From Bacteroidota bacterium (GTDB lineage: Bacteria; Bacteroidota; Bacteroidia; Bacteroidales; GCA-2711565), in contig PIVJ01000008.1 in the NCBI GenBank assembly GCA_003353955.1, positions 1 to 58,774 of the forward strand: a stretch of 58,774 nt of DNA. The letters run 5' to 3'. The translations under genes were made by a program, and so were the position numbers. Of the stretch, positions 35,605 through 45,965 are shown one piece after another. The notes below the pieces were generated by a model. That model saw only the letters and a list, made by a program, of their open reading frames with translations. It had not been told where the DNA came from and did not search any database. The number at the start of each line of letters is the position of its first letter. Position 1 is the stretch's first letter.

Positions 35605-37515
35605 ATGACAAACAAAATTACATCCTTGAGTGAATATTTCCAAAAGTACAAGGAAAGTGTCGCAGACCCGGAAGGATTCTGGGCAAAAATTGCAGAAGAT
35701 TATTACTGGCATAAGAAGTGGGACAAAGTTCTTGAATGGGATTTTGTAGGACCTGACGTTAAATGGTTCTTAGGAGGTAAATTAAATATTACCGAAAACA
35801 TTTTCGAAAGAAATATGTTTATGAGAAAAGATCAACCCGCTATTATTTGGGAACCAAATGATCCTAAGGAGGATAATGTTGTTTTAACTTACAAAGATCT
35901 TTTTGAAAAAGTATGCCAGTTTTCAAATGCACTAATAGCACAAGGCGTAAAAAAAGGCGATCGTGTAACACTTTACTTACCAATGATTCCTGAATTGACG
36001 ATTGCTATGCTTGCATGTGCACGTATTGGTGCAATTCATTCAATTGTTTTTGCCGGATTCTCTGCAAATGCTTTAAGCGACAGAATTAATGATGGAACTT
36101 CAAATCTGGTAATTACTTCAGATGGCGCTTATAGAGGAACTAAAAGTATTCCACTGAAAAAGATTGTTGACGAAGCAGTAGACAACAGCCCTACGGTAGA
36201 AACTGTTATTGTTTATAAACGTACCGGAGAAGATGTTACAATGAAAGAAGGACGTGATATCTGGTGGAGTGATGCTATTAAAAATATTGAAATTGAAAAT
36301 AAAGCTGAGGTAATGGATTCAGAAGATACACTCTTCATTCTTTATACTTCTGGTTCAACAGGAAAACCAAAGGGTGTACTTCACACAACCGCAGGTTATA
36401 TGACTTGGGCAGATTACACTTTCAAAAATGTATTCCAATACAGTGACGGTGACATCTGGTGGTGTACTGCTGACATTGGTTGGGTAACCGGGCACTCTTA
36501 TATCGTTTATGGTCCATTATTGGCCGGAGCAACTTCTCTGATGTTTGAAGGGATCCCAACTTGGCCGGATGCCGGACGATTTTGGGAAGTTGTAGAAAAA
36601 TACAAAGTAACACAGTTTTATACTGCTCCAACAGCTATTAGGTCGTTAATATCTCAGGGAAATGATTTCGTTACCAAACATGACCTAAGCTCATTAAAAA
36701 CCCTAGGTACCGTTGGTGAACCAATTAACGAAGAAGCATGGCGTTGGTATCATGATATTGTTGGAGGTGGAAAATGCCCGATTGTTGATACATGGTGGCA
36801 AACAGAAACCGGTGGAATTATGATTACACCAATTTCAGGAATTACCCCAACGAAAGCATCATTTGCAACATTGCCATTACCTGGCGTTCAACCAATACTT
36901 GTCGACAATGAAGGCAAAGAATTACATGGAAATTGTGTAGAGGGTAACCTCGCAATTAAGTTCCCATGGCCAGGTATGTTACGCTCAACTTATGGAGATC
37001 ACGAAAGATGTCGTCAGACTTATTTCGCAACTTACCCTGGGTTATATTTTACTGGAGATGGTGCAAAAAGAGACGAAGAAGGATACTACCGAATCATGGG
37101 TCGTGTTGATGATGTAATTAATGTTTCCGGACATAGGATTGGTACTGCAGAGGTTGAGGATGCAATTAACCAACATCCAAAAGTTAATGAATCAGCCGTT
37201 GTTGGTTATCCTCATGCAATTAAAGGATCCGGTATATACGCCTATGTTACGTGCGAAAACTTATCAGATGCTGAATTGGAAACTATTGAACAGGAAATCA
37301 GAGCAACTGTTACGAAGCATATCGGACCGATTGCTAAACCAGATATGATCCAGTTGGTAAGTGGATTACCAAAAACCAGGTCAGGTAAAATCATGCGTAG
37401 AATTTTACGTAAAATCGGTGAAGGTGATGCTTCTAACCTCGGTGATACTTCTACCCTACTCGATCCGGGTGTTGTGGAAGAAATTATCGATGGTGCTAAA
37501 GTTGAAGTAAAATGA
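35605..37515 (+). CDS. acs: Acetyl-CoA synthetase (AMP-forming)
   Basis: It activates acetate to acetyl-CoA through acetyl-AMP. The 636-residue length is standard. The P-loop YTSGSTGKPKG (near 260), the VTGHSYIVYGPL segment, DTWWQTETGG, the hinge region GRVDDVINVSGHRIGTAEVE and the C-terminal acetylatable-lysine motif PKTRSGKIMRRILRKI are all intact. The last suggests control by reversible lysine acetylation, as in other Acs proteins. It is followed after 111 bases by an MFS transporter, and preceded by a palindrome and a promoter. Confidence 0.98.
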   Translation: MTNKITSLSEYFQKYKESVADPEGFWAKIAEDYYWHKKWDKVLEWDFVGPDVKWFLGGKLNITENIFERNMFMRKDQPAIIWEPNDPKEDNVVLTYKDLFEKVCQFSNALIAQGVKKGDRVTLYLPMIPELTIAMLACARIGAIHSIVFAGFSANALSDRINDGTSNLVITSDGAYRGTKSIPLKKIVDEAVDNSPTVETVIVYKRTGEDVTMKEGRDIWWSDAIKNIEIENKAEVMDSEDTLFILYTSGSTGKPKGVLHTTAGYMTWADYTFKNVFQYSDGDIWWCTADIGWVTGHSYIVYGPLLAGATSLMFEGIPTWPDAGRFWEVVEKYKVTQFYTAPTAIRSLISQGNDFVTKHDLSSLKTLGTVGEPINEEAWRWYHDIVGGGKCPIVDTWWQTETGGIMITPISGITPTKASFATLPLPGVQPILVDNEGKELHGNCVEGNLAIKFPWPGMLRSTYGDHERCRQTYFATYPGLYFTGDGAKRDEEGYYRIMGRVDDVINVSGHRIGTAEVEDAINQHPKVNESAVVGYPHAIKGSGIYAYVTCENLSDAELETIEQEIRATVTKHIGPIAKPDMIQLVSGLPKTRSGKIMRRILRKIGEGDASNLGDTSTLLDPGVVEEIIDGAKVEVK

Positions 37516-37626
37516 TAATGTTTACTAAGCACTAATTAAAAGATATTTAGGGGATAAATCTCCTAGATGTCTTTTTTAGCTTAACCAAAATAACTAACAT
37601 TATAAAAACCTAATAATTGTAATAAA

Positions 37627-38958
37627 ATGGAAAAAAAAGTAATGAACCGTTGGTTAGTTGTTGTAGGAGCAATCCTAATTCAATTAGCTTTGGGAGCTAT
37701 TTATGCTTGGTCAGTTTTTACGCCAAAATTAACTGCGGCAAGCGGTGATTATCAATTCACAGCAGGACAAGCTGCCTGGATATTCTCAGCAGGACTATTC
37801 TTTTTTGCACTGGTAATGATTTGGGCTGGTAGAAAACTTAATTCAATCGGGCCACAAAAACTTGCAATATCCGGAGGTATTATTTTAGGACTTGGATACA
37901 TATTGGCCGGATTTTTTGGAGACTCTTTTATTACCCAACTAATATTTATAGGAATCATTGGAGGCTCAGGTATTGGTCTTGCCTATGTTGTACCTATTGC
38001 TGTTGGTGTTAAATGGTTTCCAGACAAAAAAGGAATGCTCACAGGACTGGCTGTTGCTGGCTTTGGATTTGGTGCAACAATCTGGGTTAAATGGGCTGGT
38101 TCATGGGGAGGTGGTCTCCTTGACACATTAAACATTGCTGGTCTTGACGGTATTAGAAGTGTATTTGTATTGTACGGAATTATCTTCGCTGGAATGGTTA
38201 TTCTGGGGAGTTTAGTAATGAAAGACCCTCCTGCGGGATGGCTACCTGAAGGATATACACCTCCAACCAAAGCTAGTAATTCACCAACCGGAATCGTTGA
38301 ATTTGACTCCAATGAAATGATCAAAACCCCTCAATATTATATGCTATTTATAACTTTTGTTTTTTCTGCCTTAGCAGGACTCATGGTTATTTATTGTATA
38401 AAATTATTTGGTATTGATGCTCTGACATATTCCAAGTTAGGTTCATTAGATCCTACTAATGTTGAATTCCTTTCAACTAAAGAGTGGGCTAGCGCTATTG
38501 CAGGAACTGCTATGGCAACTTATGCTATTCTTAACGGATTAGGGCGAATAGTTTGGGGAGTAGTTTCAGATAAAATTGGAAGAAAACTTTCCATATTCTT
38601 GATGTGCTTGATACAAGGTATAATTATGCTTCTGTTATTCAAACTTGGAGGATCTGTTGTTGGATTTATTGCAGCGGCTGCTATCATCGGATTTAATTTC
38701 GGAGGGAACTTCGCGCTATTTCCGGCTGCAACAGCAGATTTCTTTGGAAATAAAACTGTAGGGAGAAATTACGGACTTGTATTTTTTGCTTATGGTATCG
38801 CAGGAATTGCTGGCCCTCAAATTGCCGGTTATTTCAAAGATGCAGCAAGTGGTGCAACAACCCCTGCAGCTTGGTTGACTCCATTTATAATTGCTGGTAT
38901 AGCATGTTTGTTAGGAGCATTTATCATTCTCTTTTCAAAAGCACCTAAAAAAGCATAA
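37627..38958 (+). CDS. OFA family MFS transporter (oxalate/formate antiporter-like)
   Basis: The 443-residue protein has about 12 hydrophobic helices and the OFA opening LALGAIYAWSVFTPKL (residues 19-34). GIGLAYVVPIAVGVKWFPDK and GLGRIVWGVVSDKIGRK are conserved loop motifs of this branch. OFA relatives carry small carboxylates such as oxalate, formate or pyruvate. Directly downstream of acs, it is plausibly an acetate or other monocarboxylate carrier; that substrate is inferred from context only. A strong terminator follows. Confidence 0.9.
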   Translation: MEKKVMNRWLVVVGAILIQLALGAIYAWSVFTPKLTAASGDYQFTAGQAAWIFSAGLFFFALVMIWAGRKLNSIGPQKLAISGGIILGLGYILAGFFGDSFITQLIFIGIIGGSGIGLAYVVPIAVGVKWFPDKKGMLTGLAVAGFGFGATIWVKWAGSWGGGLLDTLNIAGLDGIRSVFVLYGIIFAGMVILGSLVMKDPPAGWLPEGYTPPTKASNSPTGIVEFDSNEMIKTPQYYMLFITFVFSALAGLMVIYCIKLFGIDALTYSKLGSLDPTNVEFLSTKEWASAIAGTAMATYAILNGLGRIVWGVVSDKIGRKLSIFLMCLIQGIIMLLLFKLGGSVVGFIAAAAIIGFNFGGNFALFPAATADFFGNKTVGRNYGLVFFAYGIAGIAGPQIAGYFKDAASGATTPAAWLTPFIIAGIACLLGAFIILFSKAPKKA

Positions 38959-38978
38959 ATTTTATTATCAGATATTAG

Positions 38979-39010
38979 AGCCCTCGGTAAGTTTACCGGG
39001 GGCTTTTTAT
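38979..39010 (+). terminator. Intrinsic terminator after the MFS gene
   Basis: AGCCCTCGGTAA and TTACCGGGGGCT pair with one mismatch around a short loop and are followed by TTTTTATTT. Confidence 0.85.
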
Positions 39011-39052
39011 TTAGAAAAAAGACTAAATCAATCTTACGATCGAAGGCCTGAT

Positions 39053-39619
39053 TTAATCTTTAAACTTACCACAAATTGATTCGAAAATATCATCAATTGA
39101 ACCGGTTCCTTCAACCTTAACCAGTTTATCCTGTTTATCATAATAGTTTAACAATGGAGATGTTTGGCTTTTATAAACATCTAACCGATTGTTGATTGTG
39201 GTTTCGTTATCATCCTTTCGACCTTCAATATCGGCACGTTTAAGTAGGCGTTTTTTCACATCATCATCATCAACCTCTAATGAAATAACATAATTAATCG
39301 CTGAATTTACCTTCAGCATTAATTGATCAAGTGCGTCAGCCTGGACAGTAGTTCTTGGAAATCCATCAAAAATAAACCCAGTAACACCTCTATTATTTTC
39401 GATTACCGAATGCAAAATTTGAATGAGTAATTCATCCAGTACCAAAGCACCATTATTTATGATACTTTGTGCTTCTTTGCCCAAGACAGTTTGCTCTTTA
39501 ACCTCATTGCGAAGAATATCGCCAGTGGAGATATGCTTGAGATAATATTTCTCTGCTATTTTAATTGATTGGGTTCCTTTGCCTGATCCCGGAGGGCCAA
39601 AAAGAATGAGATTAAACAT
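39053..39619 (-). CDS. adk: Adenylate kinase
   Basis: It interconverts 2 ADP with ATP and AMP. The P-loop GPPGSGKGT is at residues 8-16, followed by HISTGDILRNEV, GFIFDGFPRTTVQAD and the Arg-rich lid RRAD-like segment KRLLKRADIEGRKDDN. At 188 residues it is the short form without the inserted zinc-binding lid. It is a single gene, convergent with the MFS transporter and divergent from the DUF4271 gene. Confidence 0.97.
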   Translation of the reverse strand: MFNLILFGPPGSGKGTQSIKIAEKYYLKHISTGDILRNEVKEQTVLGKEAQSIINNGALVLDELLIQILHSVIENNRGVTGFIFDGFPRTTVQADALDQLMLKVNSAINYVISLEVDDDDVKKRLLKRADIEGRKDDNETTINNRLDVYKSQTSPLLNYYDKQDKLVKVEGTGSIDDIFESICGKFKD

Positions 39620-39775
39620 AAATTAGATTTTAATGATTCTACGATTTAATTGAGATAATCTTACCCTTAATTTAAATAAACACAAATATAAGGATACAGG
39701 TGAAATTTTATGTTTAATTAATGATTAATTTCGTAGCTTAGAACCCTTATAAATAATAACTATTTAAACGGTTAG

Positions 39776-40621
39776 ATGAACACTGATGCCAGTTATATGT
39801 TTTTTCAAGACACAGTTGTTCCGCCTGATACAACTTTTTATTTTTTGGTTCCCGACTCACTACTGCATTATAGAAATTCAGTAATAATTGATATAGCTGA
39901 AAAAGATTTGCTAACTAGTTTTATAAGTGAGGATGCAGCTAATAACCCTCTTCCTACAACTATTCCGGCAACTGTAAATACTGATTGGATCACAGGATTA
40001 ATTTTACTTGCCTTCACCCTTCTGGCTCTTATTAAATTGCTATTTAATAAGAGTTTACCCAAATTATTCAAAGCCTTTCGAGCACGTAATTATGCCAACC
40101 AAATAATCAGGGATGGAAATCCATTCAGGAAACAGTCTAATTTATTGGCGGTAATAATATATTTCTTGTCCTTACCTTTATTGCTGTATTTTACCATTAA
40201 CTATTATACTCCATCCAATATGCCCATACCCGGAGGAATTAATTTGTTTGGATTATTAGTGAGCTTTTCAGCAATATACTGGTTACTAAAAGTGCTAATG
40301 TTAAAGATTATCGGGCATCTTTTTAATACCCAAAAAGCTTCATTCGAAATACTCATTAACATATTTATTCTTAATCTTGTAACCGGTATCATTATATTAC
40401 CCTTCTTAACATTGTATTTGTACACACAAGAAGATTTGTTTCTTTTTATGAGTATAATTACACTACTTATAAGCTACTCACAGCGTCTTTTACGCGAACT
40501 TATCATTGGATTCTCTTATACTATTTTTTCAGTATTGCATTTATTTTTATATCTTTGCACGCTAGAAATTATACCAATGGTAATTATTGCCAAAGTTGTT
40601 ATGAATTTCTATATGCGCTAG
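39776..40621 (+). CDS. DUF4271 family integral membrane protein
   Basis: The 281-residue protein has a periplasmic-type N-terminal segment (about 1-75) and then roughly seven hydrophobic helices, the first at WITGLILLAFTLLALIKLLF. This is the pattern of DUF4271, a family I know only from Bacteroidota and usually encoded next to hemD, as here (44 bases apart). The biochemical role is unknown. It opens a run of plus-strand genes hemD-rnpA-yidD-S41 peptidase. Confidence 0.8.
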   Translation: MNTDASYMFFQDTVVPPDTTFYFLVPDSLLHYRNSVIIDIAEKDLLTSFISEDAANNPLPTTIPATVNTDWITGLILLAFTLLALIKLLFNKSLPKLFKAFRARNYANQIIRDGNPFRKQSNLLAVIIYFLSLPLLLYFTINYYTPSNMPIPGGINLFGLLVSFSAIYWLLKVLMLKIIGHLFNTQKASFEILINIFILNLVTGIIILPFLTLYLYTQEDLFLFMSIITLLISYSQRLLRELIIGFSYTIFSVLHLFLYLCTLEIIPMVIIAKVVMNFYMR

Positions 40622-40665
40622 GAGTACCATTGCAACTCAACTATTGAACCTAAAACGCTGGAAAA

Positions 40666-41424
40666 TTGAAGATTAAGAACATTCTTGTTTCTCAACCAAA
40701 GCCAATTGATTTTGAAAAATCACCTTATGGAGATTTAGCAAGAAAGCATAAAATCAATATTGATTTCCATAAGTTTATTAAAATTGAGGGAATCTCTGCA
40801 AAAGACTTCCGTAAAGATAGGGTTAGCATATTAGAACATACTGCAGTCATTTTAACAAGCAGAAATGCCGTTGACCATTTTTTTAGAATGGCCAAGGAAA
40901 TGCGTGCAGAAGTTCCTGATTCAATGAAATATTTTTGCATTTCTGAATCAACCGCATTTTATCTTCAAAAATACGTACAGTATAGAAAAAGAAAGATATT
41001 TCATGGCAGACAAAACTTTGCTGATTTAATAAATACTATTAAGAAACATAGAGCCGAAAAGTTTTTGTTACCATGCTCTGATATTCACAAAACTAGCATA
41101 CCTATTCTTTTAGAGGGAAATGAGATTGCTTTTAGTAAAGCTATAATTTACAAAACAGTTGCAAGCAATTTATCCAAAGTAGATATTCTAAAATATGATA
41201 TGCTCATATTCTTTAGCCCATCAGGAGTAGCGTCTCTTTTTAAAAGTTTCCCTGAATACATTCAGAACGGGACATTAATTGCAGCATTTGGCCCAACAAC
41301 TTCGAAGGCTGTTACAAGTGCAGGCTTAAACCTTAATGTAGCGGCACCAACTAAAACATCTCCTTCAATGACCATGGCCATCGATGAGTATATCCAAAAA
41401 GAGAACAAGAAAAAAAGCAAGTAG
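40666..41424 (+). CDS. hemD: Uroporphyrinogen-III synthase
   Basis: It closes hydroxymethylbilane to uroporphyrinogen III in tetrapyrrole synthesis. The 252-residue Bacteroidota-type protein starts with KIKNILVSQPKPIDFEKSPY, the standard opening of this branch. Further signs are AVILTSRNAVDHFFR, MLIFFSPSGVASLF and AAFGPTTSKAVTSAGL. The start codon is TTG, supported by family alignment and by the lack of an in-frame ATG upstream. HemD is poorly conserved, so the call rests on these phrases and on the DUF4271 neighbour. Confidence 0.88.
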   Translation: MKIKNILVSQPKPIDFEKSPYGDLARKHKINIDFHKFIKIEGISAKDFRKDRVSILEHTAVILTSRNAVDHFFRMAKEMRAEVPDSMKYFCISESTAFYLQKYVQYRKRKIFHGRQNFADLINTIKKHRAEKFLLPCSDIHKTSIPILLEGNEIAFSKAIIYKTVASNLSKVDILKYDMLIFFSPSGVASLFKSFPEYIQNGTLIAAFGPTTSKAVTSAGLNLNVAAPTKTSPSMTMAIDEYIQKENKKKSK

Positions 41425-41481
41425 AATTGCTTAATCTTATTATTTCAAATTTCTGGTATTCTCTTTTTGAACCTGTCTCAT

Positions 41482-41871
41482 ATGCAAACTTTTAAGAAAT
41501 CAGAACGTCTTTGTGGTAAAAAATCTATCAACACTTTATTTTCAGATGGGGATGCTCTTTTTGCCTATCCTTGTAAGATAATTTGGATTAAAACAATAGA
41601 TGAGAATACCCAACCCGTGAAAGTTCTCATAACTGTTTCAAAAAGGAATTTTAAAAAAGCCGCTGATCGAAACAAGATAAAGAGGTTGATTCGAGAGGTT
41701 TATCGTAAGAATAAATACATTCTTTATGAAAGCTTGAAGGATAATAATGTTAACATCAACTTTGCTATTATTTATACGGCCAAGCAAATTATTCCATATT
41801 CGGAATTGCAAGTAAAAATAATTAGTATGCTTAACCGTTTGATTATTGAATATGAGAAAACTACTAGTTAA
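41482..41871 (+). CDS. rnpA: Ribonuclease P protein component
   Basis: RnpA is the protein subunit of RNase P and helps mature tRNA 5' ends. The ATG at 41482 is preferred over a TTG five codons upstream. The 129 residues start [20 protein letters not shown], and the basic RNR helix reads [20 protein letters not shown]. It overlaps yidD by 20 bases, a conserved arrangement. No rpmH is seen next to it. Confidence 0.95.
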   Translation: MQTFKKSERLCGKKSINTLFSDGDALFAYPCKIIWIKTIDENTQPVKVLITVSKRNFKKAADRNKIKRLIREVYRKNKYILYESLKDNNVNINFAIIYTAKQIIPYSELQVKIISMLNRLIIEYEKTTS

Positions 41872-42073
41872 CTTATTTATTTTATTGATTAAATTCTACC
41901 AAGGTGCGATATCGCCCTATTTGGCACCATCATGCAGGTATACACCGAGTTGCTCAGCCTATGGTATCGAAGCTTTAAAAAAACATGGCTCCTTCAAAGG
42001 AGGTTGGCTAACGGTTAAAAGATTCATATCTTGTAACCCCTGGGGAGGACACGGGCACGACCCGGTTCCTTAG
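41852..42073 (+). CDS. yidD: Membrane protein insertion efficiency factor YidD
   Basis: The 73-residue protein begins at the ATG at 41852 ([17 protein letters not shown]). It contains the full family signature [20 protein letters not shown] (cysteines included) and ends [12 protein letters not shown]. YidD assists YidC-dependent insertion of membrane proteins. It overlaps rnpA and is followed 32 bases later by the S41 peptidase gene. Confidence 0.96.
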   Translation: MRKLLVNLFILLIKFYQGAISPYLAPSCRYTPSCSAYGIEALKKHGSFKGGWLTVKRFISCNPWGGHGHDPVP

Positions 42074-42105
42074 TTAATAATTTGAAATGATTTAATATTA
42101 AAAAG

Positions 42106-43776
42106 ATGAGAAAGTATTTAGAAATTATCGCCATAATATGTTTTTTAATAATCAGCTCCGGTCTTTCCGCTCAAAACCAAAATAACTTTGAAATTGCTAA
42201 AAGCCTTGATATTTATTCAAATTTGATGAGGGATTTAAACCTTAATTATGTAGATGAAATCAAGCCTGAGAAATTAATGCAAGCGAGTATTGACGCAATG
42301 TTGCGTGAGCTGGATCCGTATACGGTATTTATCCCGGAATCAGAAATGGATAATGTTGATATGATGACCACTGGATCTTACGGTGGAATCGGTGTTTTGA
42401 TTCATCAACAAGATAATAATACGGTAGTATCTGAAGTTTATGAAGGTTTTCCTGCAGCCATAGCTGGTTTAGAAGTGGGTGATAAGGTTATAAAAGTTAA
42501 TAATGAATCATTGAAAAATAAGCCTTCGTCTGAAATCAGTAAAATGATTAAAGGGCCTGCGAAATCAAAAGTTACTTTAACCATTGAACGTTTTGGCCGT
42601 ACAAAACCTATCGAAATAACTATTGAACGAGAAATTGTTAAAATTGCAAATGTTCCTTTTTATACTGTTTTAGATAATGAGGTTGGGTATATAAAGTTAG
42701 TTGGATTTACCCAATATGCCGCCAATGAAGTAAAGAATGCTTTATTGGAATTAAAGAGTAAAAATAAACTTAACGGATTAATTTTAGATGTGAGAGGGAA
42801 TGGTGGTGGCCTTATGGCAGAAGCCATTGACATTGTTAATTTATTTGTTGATATTAATCAGGAAGTAGTTAGCACCAAAGGAAAAATACCGGAACAAAAC
42901 ATGGTTCGCCGTACACGCTTTGCTCCGGTTGATACAGAAATTCCACTCACTGTATTGATAAATAATGGTTCTGCTTCGGCGGCAGAAATTGTTGCCGGGG
43001 CATTACAGGATATGGATAGAGCTGTAATAATCGGTCAACGATCATTTGGGAAAGGCTTGGTGCAAAACATTCTACCACTAAGCTATAATTCAATGGTTAA
43101 AATAACCATTGCCAAGTACTATATTCCAAGTGGCAGATGTATTCAAGCCATTGATTATTCTTTTAAAGATAAAAATAATCATTCTACAAAAACTCCTGAT
43201 TCTTTAATTAATGAGTATAAAACCAAGGCTGGGCGTAACGTGTATGATGGAGGTGGAATTGAACCTGATATTAAAATTGAGCCTGAAGTTTTCAGTCACT
43301 TAACAAGCAACTTATACGGTCGGTTTTTCATTTTTGATTATGCAACAAAATATCATCAATCAAATAAATCTGTTGATCATCCTGCAAGTTTTACTATTGA
43401 TGATGACACTTATGAAGAATTTTTAGGATACCTAAAAGGGCGTGATTATTCATATGTGACTGATAGTGATCGTTCATTGGCGAGTTTAAAAAGGCAGGCT
43501 GAAAAAGATAAGTATTTCAAAGCCATTCAGGATCAATTTGAAGCATTGGAGAAAGCGATGCTTCATGATAAAAATGCCGACTTTGTAAAATATAAGAACG
43601 AGATTACAAAAGTCTTAAGAATGGAAATTGCTGCCAGGTACTATTATGTTTCTGGCAGAGTTGAATCTTCACTTATGGATGATTCGGAGATTGATAAAGC
43701 CATAGAAGTGTTGACACATAACGAAGAATATCAGGCAATTCTTTTACCTGAAAGACCTGCACTCGTAAGTAAATAG
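42106..43776 (+). CDS. S41 family C-terminal processing peptidase
   Basis: A signal peptide (about 1-24) leads to a PDZ domain (about 90-170, GSYGGIGVLIHQQDNNTVVS then AAIAGLEVGDKVIKVN). The S41 serine/lysine protease domain follows, with the nucleophile in NNGSASAAEIVAG (Ser291 by analogy with CtpA) and the general-base lysine in SFGKGLVQNIL. A C-terminal helical extension of ~130 residues is typical of the Bacteroidota type. It probably trims periplasmic or lipoprotein substrates. Confidence 0.95.
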   Translation: MRKYLEIIAIICFLIISSGLSAQNQNNFEIAKSLDIYSNLMRDLNLNYVDEIKPEKLMQASIDAMLRELDPYTVFIPESEMDNVDMMTTGSYGGIGVLIHQQDNNTVVSEVYEGFPAAIAGLEVGDKVIKVNNESLKNKPSSEISKMIKGPAKSKVTLTIERFGRTKPIEITIEREIVKIANVPFYTVLDNEVGYIKLVGFTQYAANEVKNALLELKSKNKLNGLILDVRGNGGGLMAEAIDIVNLFVDINQEVVSTKGKIPEQNMVRRTRFAPVDTEIPLTVLINNGSASAAEIVAGALQDMDRAVIIGQRSFGKGLVQNILPLSYNSMVKITIAKYYIPSGRCIQAIDYSFKDKNNHSTKTPDSLINEYKTKAGRNVYDGGGIEPDIKIEPEVFSHLTSNLYGRFFIFDYATKYHQSNKSVDHPASFTIDDDTYEEFLGYLKGRDYSYVTDSDRSLASLKRQAEKDKYFKAIQDQFEALEKAMLHDKNADFVKYKNEITKVLRMEIAARYYYVSGRVESSLMDDSEIDKAIEVLTHNEEYQAILLPERPALVSK

Positions 43777-43784
43777 TAAAATGA

Positions 43785-45407
43785 ATGATTGCAATTAACC
43801 TTAGAAGAAGTTTCAGTGCTTATTATTTAGTCCTCATTTTATTAGCAATGAGCCTACCCCTCTCAAAGTATACTATGGGGTTATTTCAAATTATACTTTC
43901 CCTTATTTGGTTAATTAACGGTGTAAATTCAAAAAACATTTCAGGTAAATTTTCACTTGCTGCATTACTACTTTCTTTTTGGAATAGTCTTGTTTTTAAG
44001 CTCAATCTATTATATAAAAATAAGATTGCTTTAATTGTGATTGGCTTATATCTAATCAATGTTTCCGGTTTAATACATGCGACTGATTATAACTATGTGC
44101 TTACTGACCTAAGAGTAAAAGGACCGCTACTCATACTTCCATTGATTATTGTAAGTATGCCTTCCATAAGCAAACAACAATTGACAACACTATTACTATT
44201 TTATGTAGGCGCCGTTTTAATAAGCACTCTTTTTAGTGGTTTTGAACTAATCAAAAAGGATTATACAGACATCCGCGAAATATCAGTATTTATATCTCCA
44301 GTCAGGCTGAGCCTAAACATTTGTTTCTCAATTTTTATATTGATCGGTCTCATTTTTAAAAATGAGATCTCTCAATTCTGGCTTAAAATTATTGCATTGG
44401 TTGTTGCAATGTGGTTTTTGTACATAATAATTAAACTCGAGTCAGGGATTGCGATACTTATCATACCTTCTGTTTCTCTCATATTATTTATACAACAGAT
44501 ACGTAAAATTAAGTCTGGCTTGCTCAAATTAATTTCAATTACCATCATTATTTTATTTCCGGCAATCACCATTCTTTATTTAAACACTTGCGTGCAAGAG
44601 TTTTATAATGCCCCCCATAATGCATTGAGTCAATTAGATTCAAAAACAAGTCGGGGAAATAATTATATTCACGATACCTCATCATTTTATATTGAAGATG
44701 GTAAATACCCAGGATTATATATTTCTCCTGTTGAATTATCAGAGGCGTGGAACAACCGAAGCAATATGAATTTTAATAGGACCGATAAAATGGGTCAACC
44801 ACTTAAATCAACATTGATACGATTCCTTGCTTCAAAAAACTTAAGAAAAGATGCTGATGGACTAAACCAATTAACAAACGATGAAATTACCTGGATTGAG
44901 AATGGGGTTGCCAACGCAAATTACATTTATCATCCCGGTCTAAAAACTCGAATATCAAAAGAATTATTCGGCTACGGGGTTTATAAAAAAACGGGTGACC
45001 CAAATGGAAAATCAATAATGCAACGGTTGGAATATTGGAAGGCGTCAATAAATATCATCTCGAAAAATTGGTTCTTTGGTGTGGGTACTGGAAATATTCC
45101 TTCAGCCTTTAAAGAAGCTTACGCTAATTTAGGATCAAGGCTTAATCAGAAAAACAGGATGGAGTCGCATAACCAATATTTATTAATTCTAATGACCTTC
45201 GGAATAATAGGATTCTTAGGGTTTGCATTCTGTTTTTTTTATCCCGGCCTTAAACTAAAAACATTTAAAACTGACACATACTGGATTTTTGCACTCATTA
45301 TTCTTATATCAATGATCACAGAAGACACGCTAGAAACACAAACAGGTGTCACATTCTTTGCGTTTTTTAATTCAATTTTTTTGCTTGGCAACGCTGATAA
45401 TTCTTAA
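43785..45407 (+). CDS. O-antigen ligase/polymerase-like membrane protein
   Basis: The 540-residue protein has about ten hydrophobic helices and a long hydrophilic loop at about 275-415. The Wzy_C/WaaL-type segment near the C-terminus includes NWFFGVGTGNIPSAFKEAY, followed by ESHNQYLLILMTFGIIGFLG. The conserved His after the large periplasmic loop fits O-antigen ligase or polymerase families (PF04932). No other surface polysaccharide genes adjoin it, and it follows the S41 peptidase by 8 bases. Substrate unknown. Confidence 0.82.
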   Translation: MIAINLRRSFSAYYLVLILLAMSLPLSKYTMGLFQIILSLIWLINGVNSKNISGKFSLAALLLSFWNSLVFKLNLLYKNKIALIVIGLYLINVSGLIHATDYNYVLTDLRVKGPLLILPLIIVSMPSISKQQLTTLLLFYVGAVLISTLFSGFELIKKDYTDIREISVFISPVRLSLNICFSIFILIGLIFKNEISQFWLKIIALVVAMWFLYIIIKLESGIAILIIPSVSLILFIQQIRKIKSGLLKLISITIIILFPAITILYLNTCVQEFYNAPHNALSQLDSKTSRGNNYIHDTSSFYIEDGKYPGLYISPVELSEAWNNRSNMNFNRTDKMGQPLKSTLIRFLASKNLRKDADGLNQLTNDEITWIENGVANANYIYHPGLKTRISKELFGYGVYKKTGDPNGKSIMQRLEYWKASINIISKNWFFGVGTGNIPSAFKEAYANLGSRLNQKNRMESHNQYLLILMTFGIIGFLGFAFCFFYPGLKLKTFKTDTYWIFALIILISMITEDTLETQTGVTFFAFFNSIFLLGNADNS

Positions 45408-45457
45408 AATAACAATTAAGCTAAATTTGTATTTTAGCGATAGTAATCACCAAACTC

Positions 45458-45946
45458 ATGAGAAAAAGAGAACTCTACATAAGCTATCTCCAATGCGACA
45501 ATATAAATGAGCTTGAGAGCCATGATAAAGATCTGTTGATGGCTGCTAAAAAATCGGTTAATGATGCCTATGCTCCATACTCTCAATATTATGTTGGGTC
45601 GGCAGTACAACTTGAAGATGGAAAAATTATTTGTGGAAACAATCAGGAGAATATTGCCTATCCTTCAGGATTGTGTGCTGAACGAATAGCCTTATTTTAT
45701 ACATCATCGAGATACCCTGATCAAAAAATATGTGCAATTGCGATTACAGCTAAAGCGGATAACTTTGAAGTTACTGAGCCCGTTGCACCTTGTGGAGCTT
45801 GCAGGCAAGTATTAGCAGAATATCAAACCAAACAACAACATCCCATTAAAATAATTCTAATGGGAGAAACAGGGAAAATAAAGCTAATATCGAGTGTTGA
45901 TGATATTCTACCATTTATGTTTCATGCTGAACAATTAAAAAAGTAA
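45458..45946 (+). CDS. cdd: Cytidine deaminase
   Basis: It deaminates cytidine and deoxycytidine to uridine forms. The zinc site is intact: CAERIALF (Cys and catalytic Glu) and PCGACRQVLAE. VGSAVQLEDGKIICGNNQEN and AYPSGLCAE surround it. The 162 residues correspond to the short homotetrameric type with an N-terminal extension. A -7 like TAAATTTG lies at 45422-45429, so it may have its own promoter. Confidence 0.95.
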   Translation: MRKRELYISYLQCDNINELESHDKDLLMAAKKSVNDAYAPYSQYYVGSAVQLEDGKIICGNNQENIAYPSGLCAERIALFYTSSRYPDQKICAIAITAKADNFEVTEPVAPCGACRQVLAEYQTKQQHPIKIILMGETGKIKLISSVDDILPFMFHAEQLKK

Positions 45947-45965
45947 GCGTTTTAAAATTATAGCG